64,000 bases of DNA from UBA6163 sp041753075 (GCA_041753075.1 JBGSVE010000065.1:1-64000), one strand, 5' to 3'; positions 26,402 through 35,921 are shown, counted from the first letter of the stretch. Notes: generated by a model from the sequence alone, not told the origin. Program-made: numbers and translations.

Positions 26402-27214
26402 ATGTTGGTGTTGTCACGACGGGAACAAGAAGCGATCGTTTTTCCTAAACTTGGCATTCGCATCCAAGTCACCCGCGTCCGCGGTAAAGCCGTTTCGCTG
26501 GGGGTTGATGCGCCCGACGATATTCGCGTGCTACGCGGCGAATTGCACGATCAAGAGGAATCGTTGTCCGCGGTTGAAGCGGCCCACGCGATCGACAAAT
26601 CGGCTCCACCAAGATCTGCGGATCAACGTGAGCGCGAGCATGAATTGCGCAATCGAATCAATACTTTGACGATCGCTTTGCATTTACTGCAAAAGAAATC
26701 GGTCAAAGACAACGGGCAAGTCGACGAACATCTGTTGGCCGGTGCGATTGATGAGTTGGCCCTGATCGAAGAGGCGATGCAAGACACCCGTCAAGCACCG
26801 GACCTTGACGAAGTCGGCAAGAAAGCGTCGTTGCCGTTGGCGTTACTAGTCGACGACAACGAAAATGAATCATCGTTGTTAGCAGGCTTCCTGCGTCATA
26901 GCGGCTTCCGCGTCGCAACGGCGCTGGACGGTTGCGCGGCGTTGCGGTTTATGGAAGCCAATTCGCGTTTGCCCGACATCGTGCTGTTGGACATGAATAT
27001 GCCTGGGCTGAACGGTCGCGGCACGATTGATGCCATCCGCCGCACCCCGAAGACTCAGGCGCTGCGAGTGTTTGCCGTCAGCGGCGAAGACCAAGTGTCA
27101 AGCAACGTGCCGATCGGTTCCGGCGGAGTTGACGGTTGGTTTCAAAAGCCAATTCGACCGGATGTGTTGGTCAAAGAAATGACCAGCCGCGTCGCCATGG
27201 CACCGGTCTGCTAA
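26402..27214 (+). CDS. CsrA/RsmA-like domain fused to an H-box helix and a receiver domain
   Basis: A 270-residue fusion. Residues 1-48 (MLVLSRREQEAIVFPKLGIR, then VTRVRGKAVSLGVDAPDDIRV) align with CsrA, the dimeric RNA-binding translational regulator that recognises GGA motifs; both RNA-contact edges (N-terminal LVLSRR and the VLRGEL segment) are present. Residues about 78-128 form helices with HELRNRINTLTIALHLLQ, like a kinase H-box (His80), but there is no ATPase domain. Residues 145-270 are a receiver with acidic pair Asp151/Asp152, phosphoacceptor Asp197 (LLDMNMPG) and Lys249. This suggests RNA binding controlled by phosphorylation, perhaps by the adjacent divergent kinase. A GGAGG ribosome site precedes the ATG. 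Confidence 0.88.
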   Translation: MLVLSRREQEAIVFPKLGIRIQVTRVRGKAVSLGVDAPDDIRVLRGELHDQEESLSAVEAAHAIDKSAPPRSADQREREHELRNRINTLTIALHLLQKKSVKDNGQVDEHLLAGAIDELALIEEAMQDTRQAPDLDEVGKKASLPLALLVDDNENESSLLAGFLRHSGFRVATALDGCAALRFMEANSRLPDIVLLDMNMPGLNGRGTIDAIRRTPKTQALRVFAVSGEDQVSSNVPIGSGGVDGWFQKPIRPDVLVKEMTSRVAMAPVC

Positions 27215-27238
27215 AGCTCAGCCGGTGGTAAGTAACGA

Positions 27239-27297
27239 AGTGTTGTACGACGCTCCGCCGTCGTTTTAGTTACGACGGCGGAGCGTCGTACAACACT
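27239..27297. terminator. Perfect 26-bp inverted repeat, likely bidirectional terminator
   Basis: Bases 27239-27264 and 27272-27297 are exact reverse complements (26 bp) around a 7-base loop, followed by TTTT on the plus strand. It sits between the convergent ends of the CsrA-receiver and DUF1080 genes, so it can end both transcripts. The arm is far longer than a normal terminator stem, so it may also be a dispersed repeat. Confidence 0.75.
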
Positions 27298-27312
27298 TTT
27301 CCCGCCCTCCGA

Positions 27313-28023
27313 CTACAGCGGGCGGATCTTGATGTTGCGATAAGCAACTTCATCGTTGTGATCCTGCAAACAAATCCGGCCCGAGGTCGCTTCGCCGAAT
27401 CCGGCGAACGCCGAAAACTTGCTGGCCGCTACCTTCTCTTTCCAATCATCGCCGCCTTTGACGTACTGGCAATACTTGACGCCGTTCATGTAGTGCTCGC
27501 ACTTGGCCGGAGTGATCACGATTCGCAATGTGTTCCATTGGCCCGCCGGTTTGGTTGCATCAACATCGCTGGGGTACAGTTGATACAGCCAACCGCACTT
27601 TTGCGGATCGTGGCCATCGGCGTTGTCTTGGATCTGGACTTCCGGCCCGGTTTGCCAAGGCGTCTTACCGGTGTCTTTGACGTGATAGATCAGGCCGCTG
27701 TTTCCAGCTTTGCTAATTTTGAAATCAATCGACAGCTCGAACGATCCATACTCGGTGTCGGTCACGATGTCGCCAGAACCTTTGCTCGACATCACCAACG
27801 CACCGTCGATAATCTTCCAGCCATCGTTGACGCCTTCCTTTCGATAATTGTGCCAACCAGCGGTCGATTGGCCGTCGAATAACAAACTCCAACCCGATTG
27901 TTCTTCGGCATCGGTTAAGGTGTTTAGCGGCGACATCGAAGCCTCTTGTGCGCAAACACCGACGATCGCGATCGATGTCGCGACGAAGCAAACGATCATG
28001 AAGCCAAAAGATGAGCGGAACAT
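27313..28023 (-). CDS. Secreted DUF1080 (3-keto-disaccharide hydrolase-like) protein
   Basis: A 236-residue exported protein with a signal peptide (MFRSSFGFMIVCFVATSIAI). The DUF1080 fold, a concanavalin-like jelly roll, covers residues about 40-236. Hallmarks are WSLLFDGQSTAGWHNYRKEG, WKIIDGALVMSS, DFKISKAGNSGLIYHV and the C-terminal ICLQDHNDEVAYRNIKIRP. The family is highly expanded in planctomycetes and is thought to act on glycans; some members hydrolyse 3-keto-glycosides. A long hairpin lies just beyond its 3' end. Confidence 0.93.
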   Translation of the reverse strand: MFRSSFGFMIVCFVATSIAIVGVCAQEASMSPLNTLTDAEEQSGWSLLFDGQSTAGWHNYRKEGVNDGWKIIDGALVMSSKGSGDIVTDTEYGSFELSIDFKISKAGNSGLIYHVKDTGKTPWQTGPEVQIQDNADGHDPQKCGWLYQLYPSDVDATKPAGQWNTLRIVITPAKCEHYMNGVKYCQYVKGGDDWKEKVAASKFSAFAGFGEATSGRICLQDHNDEVAYRNIKIRPL

Positions 28024-28094
28024 ATTAGCACTCCGAAGGGTGAGAAATTTGGAATCGCTAATTGTAATCTGCTGCAGCTATCGCGCGGGGTGGG

Positions 28095-31000
28095 TTAAGA
28101 ACTTCTTCCCCACCCGCCGCCGCCGGGCGTGCGAATGATAAAACGGTCGCCGCGATCAACCTGAATTGTCGTGGCGGCCGGCAACTCAACGATTTCGCCG
28201 CTGGCCCGCACCAAGACGTTTTCGCCCGGCGATCCTGCCGCGCCACCGGCTAGTCCATAAGGTTGGTAGGTACCGCGACGATTCGTAATCAGCGCGAGCG
28301 TTAGCGGTTTGAGAAACTCGATTTCGCGAATCAATCCATCGCCGCCGCGATTCAGTCCCTCACCACCGCTACCAATGCGCAGCGAAAATCGCCACAGCCG
28401 CACCGGATACCGCGCTTCATAAACTTCAGGGTCCGTGATCCGTGTGTTCGTCATGTGGGTGTGAACGCCTGACGCGCCGATACCATTCTCGCCAGCACCA
28501 GCGCCACCGCCGATCGTTTCGTAATAACCGAACGTCTTATCGCCGATCAGCACGTTGTTCATCGTGCCCTGGCTTGCCGCGACCAAGCCGAGTGCCCCAA
28601 GTAAACAATCCACCACTCTCATCGACGTTTCAACATTCCCCGCCACGACGGCGGGACTGAGCTGCGGTGTCGATGCACATGGCGGATTGAGCAGCCCGAT
28701 CGGCAATACCAAATCAACTCGCCGCATGATGCCATCGTTCATCGGTAGCGTGCCACCGATCACACAGCGCAAAACATAAATTGTGGCAGCGTTGACAATC
28801 GCCGGCGTGGCATTGAAACAGCGCGGATGCACCGGAGCGGTGCCGCCAAAGTCGATGCACAGCCGATCGGATGTCCGTTGTAAACGCACCGCGATTCTTG
28901 TCCCATCGTCGAGGGCATCACTGAACTGAAGTGATGTCTGCGCCAACGTCGCGAGCCAATCGGCAACGAGGCGATCGGCGTGATCGAATAAAAGATCGAC
29001 GCATTGGTTGACACTGCCCATTCCGATCGAGCCGACGAGTTGCTTCAGCAGGCTTTCGCCAAGCTTTCCGGCGGCCCGCTGCGCAGCAATATCAGCCAAA
29101 TTCGTTTGCGGATCGCGCGATGGGTACGGACCGGTCGTAAAAATCGCGGCCAGATCATCGGTTGCGTCGCGCCCCTGGCGCACCAATGCAAACGTATCGA
29201 TCACGACTCCTTCTTCGCCCAGGCATGTCGCATCCGGGGGCATTGAGCCGGGCGTTTTGCCGCCAATCTCGGCGTGATGAGCACGACTGGCCACAAAGAA
29301 ATGGCCTTGCGCAAATTCTCCCACATTTGGACCGGCGCAAAACACTGGAGTGACAACCGTGACATCGGGCAAATGCGATCCACCGGCATACGGGTTGTTG
29401 GATACATAGACATCACCCGGAAACATTTGGGGAAACGCTTGTTGAATCTCGCGAACCGTATGCCCCATCGCGCCAAGGTGCACCGGAACATGCGGTGCGT
29501 TGGCAATCAACTCGCCGCGCGCCGTGAAAATCGCACAACTGAAGTCAAGCCGTTGGCGAATGTTGACGCTCGCCGCAGTGCGCCGCAGCAGTTCACCCAT
29601 CGAATCGGCAATGCCTTGCATCCGCCGAGCGACAACTTCAACGCTAACCGCATCGACCTCCCTCTTGCCGTTTGGCGCTGTCGCAACGTCCGCCGCTCGC
29701 ACCAACTCGAACGTGTCGCCGGCAAGTTTAGTTGCCGTCCAGCCGGGATCGATCACCAGTGTGCTATGGTCATCGACGACAATCCCAGGACCGACGACGC
29801 AGCTGCCTTCCAAAAGTTCGCGGCGTATCAGCAGTGGCACATCCGCGAACGACCCATCATGGTATATGGACGTAATGTGACTTTGGCTTTCCTGACTTGG
29901 AACCGCCGTGTCGTTGCTCTCGCTTGGTGGATCAAGCGACACGGTCGCGGCAATCGTGGCCTCGCAGCGCAGCGTCGCAATCTCGATACTCCGGTGCAAC
30001 TGGTTGTAACCAAACGCGACCGCGTGAGCTGCGTGAAAACGGTTCGCCAGCGATTCGATTGACAACCGCAACGACTTCGCCGAATCGATCTGGAGCGGAA
30101 GATTTAGTGTCGCTTCGGTGCCCTGGTAGCGCAGTTCCGTTTCGACCGTACACGTTGCGGTGGCAATGTCATCGGACTCGTCGGCCAAGTCGCTAAGCGC
30201 ATCGGTTTGTATCTGTTCACTCCAAGTCGACCATTGTTCGCCGTCGATCTGGTTTAGCATTTGATAAACCGCACGCGTCTTGATGCGGCCCACGTCGGCA
30301 AGGCCGATCCCCAGGGCGCTGAGCAAGCTGGCATCGCGGTGATCGATAATTCGCGATATCCCCAGCGCTTCGGCGACTGCACACAAATGACCGCCCGCCG
30401 CACCGCCAAACCCGGCCAACGCAAACTCACGGGGATCAGACCCTTGGGCCGTCGTGATTGTCCGCACGGCTTCGGCCATGTGCGTGATAGCGATCGCCAA
30501 GAAGCCTTCTGCGGAATCTTCGAGCCGCTTGAACCGATTGTCGCCAAGTTGTTCATTCACCTCACCCAGCCGCCGCCGCGCCGCCGCCACATCAAGCGGA
30601 AACGGAAAACGGTCGCCCGGCAACCGCCCGAGTATGACATTGACGTCGGTGACCGTGAGCGGCCCGCCGCGCCCGTAACAGGCCGGGCCTGGATCGGCCC
30701 CGGCACTGCGCGGCCCGACCGTCATGCGTCCGCCGATCACATCACAGATCGAACCACCACCGGCGGCAACGGTGTGAATCGCCATCATCGGTGTCAGTAC
30801 GCGTATGCCGGCCTTACGCGATTCGTAATCGCGCTGTATTCGCCCGGCGTAGCGGCTGACGTCAGTACTGGTGCCGCCCATGTCCAGGCCGATTGCTCCC
30901 CGTGGAGCTAGCTCATCGGCAATTTTGCCCAGCGCCACGACGCCACCGGCTGGACCGGAAAGAATGCTCTCTGCACCGCGAAACGAATCGGCTTCGACGA

Positions 31001-32003
31001 GGTTGCCGCCGCTGGACATCAAGCGAATCCGCGACGCGTGTTGATCGCCGCCTGCGGTGCGATTGAATTGCTCGCGCAGTCGCGATACGTATTGCGAAAG
31101 AATCGGCGTCAGGTAAGCATCGAGCACGGTGGTTTCGGCGCGGGCGACTAGCTTGACCATTGGTGCCACGCGACTCGAGACGCTGATGTTGCGAAAGCCA
31201 ATTGACTCGGCAATTTCGGCAACTGCGATTTCGTGCACGCTGTTCGTATGAGCGTGCAGCAAGCAGATCGCCAGCGAACGCACTCCGGCGTCGAACCACT
31301 TCGTCAGCGGGATCCGCAAGCTGTTTGGGTCGAGCGGTCGCAATACGTCGCCCGCTGCGGTCAACCGTTCGTCGACTTCGAGAACATGACGAGTGAGCGG
31401 TTCGGGTTTGCGAATGATGAGGTCAAACAGCTCGGGGCGGCTTTGTTCGCCGATTTCCAGCAGGTCACCAAAGCCCAGTGTCGTGACTAAACCAACCACT
31501 GCACCGGAGCTAGTCAGTAGTGCGTTGGTGCCGCGCGTTGTCCCCAACCGTACATCGAGCGGCGGTAGCGGCCCGGCGACGGGAATTCCAAGCAGCAAAT
31601 GCGCCGCCAGAACCGGCGATTCCAGGCCCGCATCAAGTTCGATGACGCACGCGATCGATTGGGGCGAAAGCGATAGGTCGGCAAGACTCTGATCGACTTG
31701 AAATTGGCAATTCGCCGGTGACGACTCATCGATGGATTGCGCCTGGATGGTTCCCGAGCAAATTATTTTGGCGTCAACAAGCAGTCGATATGCGGCCCCA
31801 GTCCAAAACCGGGGTGGTTGCGGCGACGCCATTGCAACCGTCAGGATATCACCATCATGTGCCACGACTCGACCACGAACCAGTCCGCTGGACAACACCT
31901 TCGCCGAGCGACGACGGCGCTTGGTGGCGAGAAAGCAATCCGTGAACGTACCACCGACATCGGCCCAAAGTTGTGCGGCAAACGGCGTCGATGGATCGCT
32001 CAT
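28095..32003 (-). CDS. Hydantoinase A/B fusion (5-oxoprolinase-like)
   Basis: A 1302-residue cytoplasmic ATP-dependent amidohydrolase of the 5-oxoprolinase/N-methylhydantoinase family. The N-terminal A part begins with the actin-like phosphate motif WADVGGTFTDCFLATK and continues with TRGTNALLTSSG and GLDMGGTSTDVSRYAG. The B part starts near residue 760 and includes DFSCAIFTARGELIANAPHV, NNPYAGGSHLPDVTVVTPVF and the C-terminal TPGGGGWG. Both halves in one chain is the eukaryote-like oxoprolinase layout. The substrate could be 5-oxoproline or a hydantoin. The ATG at 32003 was chosen because a longer frame would run through the upstream terminator. Confidence 0.92.
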   Translation of the reverse strand: MSDPSTPFAAQLWADVGGTFTDCFLATKRRRRSAKVLSSGLVRGRVVAHDGDILTVAMASPQPPRFWTGAAYRLLVDAKIICSGTIQAQSIDESSPANCQFQVDQSLADLSLSPQSIACVIELDAGLESPVLAAHLLLGIPVAGPLPPLDVRLGTTRGTNALLTSSGAVVGLVTTLGFGDLLEIGEQSRPELFDLIIRKPEPLTRHVLEVDERLTAAGDVLRPLDPNSLRIPLTKWFDAGVRSLAICLLHAHTNSVHEIAVAEIAESIGFRNISVSSRVAPMVKLVARAETTVLDAYLTPILSQYVSRLREQFNRTAGGDQHASRIRLMSSGGNLVEADSFRGAESILSGPAGGVVALGKIADELAPRGAIGLDMGGTSTDVSRYAGRIQRDYESRKAGIRVLTPMMAIHTVAAGGGSICDVIGGRMTVGPRSAGADPGPACYGRGGPLTVTDVNVILGRLPGDRFPFPLDVAAARRRLGEVNEQLGDNRFKRLEDSAEGFLAIAITHMAEAVRTITTAQGSDPREFALAGFGGAAGGHLCAVAEALGISRIIDHRDASLLSALGIGLADVGRIKTRAVYQMLNQIDGEQWSTWSEQIQTDALSDLADESDDIATATCTVETELRYQGTEATLNLPLQIDSAKSLRLSIESLANRFHAAHAVAFGYNQLHRSIEIATLRCEATIAATVSLDPPSESNDTAVPSQESQSHITSIYHDGSFADVPLLIRRELLEGSCVVGPGIVVDDHSTLVIDPGWTATKLAGDTFELVRAADVATAPNGKREVDAVSVEVVARRMQGIADSMGELLRRTAASVNIRQRLDFSCAIFTARGELIANAPHVPVHLGAMGHTVREIQQAFPQMFPGDVYVSNNPYAGGSHLPDVTVVTPVFCAGPNVGEFAQGHFFVASRAHHAEIGGKTPGSMPPDATCLGEEGVVIDTFALVRQGRDATDDLAAIFTTGPYPSRDPQTNLADIAAQRAAGKLGESLLKQLVGSIGMGSVNQCVDLLFDHADRLVADWLATLAQTSLQFSDALDDGTRIAVRLQRTSDRLCIDFGGTAPVHPRCFNATPAIVNAATIYVLRCVIGGTLPMNDGIMRRVDLVLPIGLLNPPCASTPQLSPAVVAGNVETSMRVVDCLLGALGLVAASQGTMNNVLIGDKTFGYYETIGGGAGAGENGIGASGVHTHMTNTRITDPEVYEARYPVRLWRFSLRIGSGGEGLNRGGDGLIREIEFLKPLTLALITNRRGTYQPYGLAGGAAGSPGENVLVRASGEIVELPAATTIQVDRGDRFIIRTPGGGGWGRSS

Positions 32004-32031
32004 GTCCCCATTTTTACCAGATTTGCCAAAA

Positions 32032-32066
32032 CAAAAAACCTCGCAACCGAAGATCGGTCGCGAGGT
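32032..32066 (-). terminator. Rho-independent terminator of the porin gene
   Basis: On the minus strand ACCTCGC (32060-32066) pairs with GCGAGGT (32038-32044), with an inner 4-bp stem, followed by a run of six T. It lies 63 bases after the porin stop and directly before the hydantoinase start, separating the two transcription units. Confidence 0.8.
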
Positions 32067-32128
32067 CATGTTCAGAGATCGTTCAAGACGAGCCGACTAA
32101 GCCGGTGCGAATCGCCTTCGCCGCTTGG

Positions 32129-33766
32129 CTAGAACTGCATCTGGTACTGAAAGTAGAAGAACTGAGCATCACCCAGGAAGGGAATGCCGTTGTTGCCCGC
32201 AGTTCCGCCACTTGTCTGTTCGTAGTATTCACCCGAATTGAAGTACGAATAACCGACCAAGACATTGTTGCGTGGATTGATGTTGACGTTGAACAACACA
32301 TCAATTTCATGTCCAAGTTCACGGTCCGCAGCGGCTGCGGTGGTGTTAAACGCAGTCAGGTTAACGTTGTAAGGCGTGGTCAACTCGTCCAGCAGGAAGT
32401 AGTGATACCACAACAACAAGCTGACCTTGTCACCCATCACCGGGGTGATGAATTGGGCATTGAGGTCGTGCAAGTTACGACGTCCGAACAAGTCCATAAA
32501 GCCGTTGTATCTGTGGCCCAACGGGAACAGGTGATCGAAACCGTCGCCAAATCGTCCGGCGTCAGCAATATTGTCTTCGCCCGATGCGTAATCGTACCAC
32601 GCCCACACGGTTGGCTTCCAATCGCCGCCCATCAGGTCGAGCTTGCGGCCCAAACCAGCGGTGAAGAATCCGGCCGAGTGGTTGCTGCCGTTGGAATTAT
32701 CACCGAACTGAGTGCCACCCTCGAATTCATACAGCAGGCTATCGCGGCTGCCGGCCAAGCGTGATCCCAGCGTGTGGACCGACGCGCCGGGGATTTGGTA
32801 ATCAAGTCCCAGGTAATAGAAGTCAACGGTGCCGATATCAAGACCCTTGCGAGTCGTGTAAATGCCGTAGAAGTCGGTGTTGTCATCGGCGCTGTCCCAA
32901 CGGTCTTCGTTGGTCAACAAACGGTTCGCGGGGTTGACGAAGAATGCGTCAGCGTCCCAATTCTTGCCGCTGTAAATCAACTTGTAGCCGTCAAACGTGC
33001 GACGCGTGTTTCCCCAGTCCAGTGGCGAGATCAGTCGCTGATTACCGTACAACAACTCTTGCCGTCCCAGGCGAGCGGTCAGCTTGCTGTCGCCATCGTC
33101 AAGGAGCTTGAGGTCGAAAAACAGGTTTTGAGCTTCGCCACGGTTTTCTTCGATGTTGCGGTTATTGAAAAACTCTCCGCCCGAATCGGCGTAGAGGTAC
33201 TCACCGTAAAAGCGCAACCAATCGTTGATCTTGTAGTTCGCAAACAAACGCAAACGTGTCAACCAAAATTGGTCATCGCGACCGGTCAAGCCGAGGCCGC
33301 GCATGTTTTCTTCGTTGTGGTAACGCAAGCGAATTTCACCACCCAGGTCCAACTTGCCGTCGCCAGGCACGTCCAACTGCTTGACCGCATCGCCAGGAAA
33401 ATGGCCTTTGTAGCAAGGGTCATTGATGTAGCTGTAATCGTTTGCGTAGAAGACACCTTTGTAAGCGTCTTTGGCCTTCGCGGCTGCGGCATCAATCTTC
33501 TTCTTGTCGCAGCACGGTGCACATTCACCGCAACTGCAAGCCGCCGGTACCGATTCCATCGCGGCGACCTGCTCGACGTCGTCGTCAGGCGTGGCGGTCG
33601 GCATGGGATAGGACGGCACTGCTGCCGACGAGTCCCATGATCCGATTTGGTAGTAGTCGGCGACTGGTTGGCCGACTGTGTTTTGAGCAAATGCCGCCGC
33701 AGGGATTGAAATCAATCCAGCGGCCAGCGACGTCGCTATCCAGCGACGAGACGACTGACGTGTCAT
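32129..33766 (-). CDS. Outer membrane porin, alginate-export-like, near the nitrate locus
   Basis: A 545-residue exported beta-barrel. The signal peptide ends near AAAFAQN. It is followed by a Cys-rich spacer (CSCGECAPCC, residues 77-86), a short helical KKKIDAAAAKAKDAY segment, and a barrel from about residue 125 onwards. The barrel has alternating strands (LDLGGEIRLRYHNEENM, RLRLFANYKINDWLRFYGEY, LTARLGRQELLYGNQRLISP) and ends in a C-terminal Phe typical of barrel insertion. The RLGRQEL motif fits the alginate-export family. The ATG at 33766 has GGAG at the right distance; an ATG 12 bases upstream is less well placed. It diverges from nrtA, so it may admit nitrate across the outer membrane (inference). 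Confidence 0.82.
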   Translation of the reverse strand: MTRQSSRRWIATSLAAGLISIPAAAFAQNTVGQPVADYYQIGSWDSSAAVPSYPMPTATPDDDVEQVAAMESVPAACSCGECAPCCDKKKIDAAAAKAKDAYKGVFYANDYSYINDPCYKGHFPGDAVKQLDVPGDGKLDLGGEIRLRYHNEENMRGLGLTGRDDQFWLTRLRLFANYKINDWLRFYGEYLYADSGGEFFNNRNIEENRGEAQNLFFDLKLLDDGDSKLTARLGRQELLYGNQRLISPLDWGNTRRTFDGYKLIYSGKNWDADAFFVNPANRLLTNEDRWDSADDNTDFYGIYTTRKGLDIGTVDFYYLGLDYQIPGASVHTLGSRLAGSRDSLLYEFEGGTQFGDNSNGSNHSAGFFTAGLGRKLDLMGGDWKPTVWAWYDYASGEDNIADAGRFGDGFDHLFPLGHRYNGFMDLFGRRNLHDLNAQFITPVMGDKVSLLLWYHYFLLDELTTPYNVNLTAFNTTAAAADRELGHEIDVLFNVNINPRNNVLVGYSYFNSGEYYEQTSGGTAGNNGIPFLGDAQFFYFQYQMQF

Positions 33767-34427
33767 TTGAGGCTCCATCCTGACAGGGTAGGTTCGGGTT
33801 CAAGAAAGCAACAACGGCTGAAGAGCCAGTACCCACGAACAATCCACATCGATTCGCCAATACCGTCCGCCACGCTTCATCACGTTTGCCAGCTAGTCAG
33901 GCTCCGGTTCCCACTTGCCGCTCTAGCTACATCGAATGGTGTATCGATAGATGTTGAAGTTTTTGCCGCGACGGCACTAATGGGCATTGGCCGTCGAATC
34001 GTTGCGATCGGCATGGTCGCTGGCGACCGGTGCTTCGTGACCGCGATTATGGTGTCCAGACGCGTGATTGCCGCGCCGCTGTTTAGACCCTGGTGGGGGG
34101 AAGGTGGTAAAGATCGATATAGCCTATCGGTGCCACCAATATGTGCACATGCCCAGTCAATGGCCAGGGACGCCGCCGAACGATGCACATAAACGTGGCC
34201 AAAACAGCAGGCAAGAACCGCAATGTGGGTGAAAGCACCATTCCGGTGGAAAAAGTGTCGCGACCAGTACCGTTAGGGCTTGCTCGCAAAAGAAACCGAT
34301 CCGGCGGCACTATCAGTGCATCGAGTTTGATCCGATTCGGTCGGTGGTGTGTGAGGCAAACACACTTCACTGCACGGCGGCGAGTCAATCGTAACGGTTA
34401 CCTTTCCACTCGCACCGGAGCTTTCTC
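33767..34427. other. Divergent control region between porin and nrtA
   Basis: These 661 bases separate two oppositely transcribed genes and must hold both promoters. Short open frames on either strand here have no family resemblance. Visible structure includes the leader hairpin annotated separately and a small GTGTG (34349-34353)/CACAC (34361-34365) inverted repeat close to nrtA. No clear sigma-54 (GG-N10-GC) or vegetative promoter stood out. Confidence 0.5.
34103..34137 (+). promoter_or_regulatory. Two-tier leader hairpin upstream of nrtA
   Basis: GGTGG (34103-34107) can pair with CCACC (34133-34137), and within it CGATA (34115-34119) with TATCG (34125-34129). If transcribed, it would form a two-tier stem about 290 bases before the nrtA start. 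It could be a leader control element or a DNA operator; the stems are short. Confidence 0.3.
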
Positions 34428-35921
34428 GTGCACCGCAGCACCGCCGACTTTCTTTGCCATTCAGGCCGTTTGGCTTGTCAACGTTTAACCGCACTCACAC
34501 TCGTATTTACTCTGTTGCTAAATGGTTGTGGTCCCAACAAGGTCTCGCTGGAGGACCTCGAGTCCGACGCATCTTTGGACGAAATGGTTTCCGACGGCGA
34601 GGTGATGGTTGACGAAGCCGCCGCCAGCGTGGCGACAATTCTTGACATCGAGAAGCCAGCGCTCAAGTTTGGTTTTATTAAATTGACCGATTGTGCACCT
34701 TTGGTCATAGCCAAAGAAAAAGGCTATTTCTCCGACGAGGGACTCAACGTCCAAATCGAAGCCCAATCAAATTGGAAGGTGCTGCTGGACCGCGTCATTG
34801 ATGGCCAACTTGATGGAGCACACATGCTCGCCGGCCAACCGATTGGGGCGACGATCGGATTCGGTACCAAGGCCAGCGTAATCACCGCCTATAGCCTGGA
34901 CTACAACGGTAACGGCATCACCGTGAGCAATCGCATCTGGAAAATGATGCAGGAAAATGATCCCGCGTTGAACTCCCCGACGCCCAGCCATCCGATCTCG
35001 GCCGCCTCGCTCAAGCCGATCATTGATAAATATAAAAGCGAAGGCAAGCCGTTTAATCTGGGCATGGTCTTTCCCGTCAGCACTCACAATTACGAACTGC
35101 GCTATTGGTTGTCGGCTTCGGGAATCAATCCTGGTATGTATACCAACGAAGATACCAACGGCATGACCGGTGCCGATGCGCTTTTGAGTGTGACTCCACC
35201 ACCGCAAATGCCGTCCACGCTGGAAGCGGGAACTATCGAAGGATACTGCGTCGGTGAACCTTGGAATCAACAGGCGGTGGTTAAGGGTATCGGAGTCCCC
35301 GTCATCACCAATTACGAAATTTGGAAGAACAACCCGGAGAAGGTATTTGGTGTGACAGCTGACTGGAACGAGAAGAATCCCAACACGCATATCGCCGTTA
35401 TTAAAGCACTGATTCGAGCGGGCAAATGGCTTGATGAAACCGATGCGTCCGGCAAGCTGGTCAACCGCCAAGAAGCTTGTCAGATCTTAAGCAGTCCAGA
35501 CTACGTCGGTGCAGATGTCGACGTCATCGACAACAGCATGACGGGAACATTCATCTATCAAGCGACCGATATTCAACCGCTGCCGGACTTCAACGTGTTC
35601 TTTAAGGGTTTCGCTAGTTATCCGCACTACAGCGATTGCATTTGGTTTTTGACGCAGATGCGCCGTTGGGGCCAGATTGGCGAGTCCAAGCCTGCCGATT
35701 GGTATGAATCGACCGCAAAAGAAATCTATAAGCCGGCAATTTACGAACAAGCCGCGAAGTTGTTGATCGCCGAAGGCAAGTTGGCGGCAAGCGACATTCC
35801 CGCGGCCGGATACGACGGCTATCGACCAGTAACCAGCGACTTTATCGATGGCAAATCGTATGACGCACACAAACCGGTCGAATACGTCAACAGTTTTGAA
35901 ATTGGAAACAAAGACCAGTAG
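34428..35921 (+). CDS. nrtA: Nitrate ABC transporter substrate-binding lipoprotein
   Basis: A 497-residue periplasmic binding lipoprotein of the NrtA/CmpA family. It has a signal peptide with lipobox LNGC (Cys34), then an acidic linker to about residue 80. The binding domain starts at ALKFGFIKLTDCAPLVIAKE, with LDGAHMLAGQPIGATIGFGT in the ligand pocket region and GYCVGEPWNQQAVVKGIGVP later. It captures nitrate (or nitrite/bicarbonate in paralogues) for NrtB. Translation starts at GTG 34428 with a CGGAG ribosome site. It is the first gene of the assimilation operon, followed by a hairpin and nrtB. Confidence 0.93.
   Translation: MHRSTADFLCHSGRLACQRLTALTLVFTLLLNGCGPNKVSLEDLESDASLDEMVSDGEVMVDEAAASVATILDIEKPALKFGFIKLTDCAPLVIAKEKGYFSDEGLNVQIEAQSNWKVLLDRVIDGQLDGAHMLAGQPIGATIGFGTKASVITAYSLDYNGNGITVSNRIWKMMQENDPALNSPTPSHPISAASLKPIIDKYKSEGKPFNLGMVFPVSTHNYELRYWLSASGINPGMYTNEDTNGMTGADALLSVTPPPQMPSTLEAGTIEGYCVGEPWNQQAVVKGIGVPVITNYEIWKNNPEKVFGVTADWNEKNPNTHIAVIKALIRAGKWLDETDASGKLVNRQEACQILSSPDYVGADVDVIDNSMTGTFIYQATDIQPLPDFNVFFKGFASYPHYSDCIWFLTQMRRWGQIGESKPADWYESTAKEIYKPAIYEQAAKLLIAEGKLAASDIPAAGYDGYRPVTSDFIDGKSYDAHKPVEYVNSFEIGNKDQ

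Noticed and set aside
29274..30062. A 262-codon plus-strand frame inside the hydantoinase gene
   Set aside because: It is antisense to a conserved 1302-residue enzyme; composition looks like a mirror of its codon use.
32774..33640. A 288-codon plus-strand frame inside the porin gene
   Set aside because: It is the antisense of a beta-barrel with a signal peptide and terminator; the Val-rich translation has no family pattern.
33880..34192. Short frames on both strands in the porin-nrtA control region
   Set aside because: They are mutually overlapping, lack ribosome sites and look like random translation.
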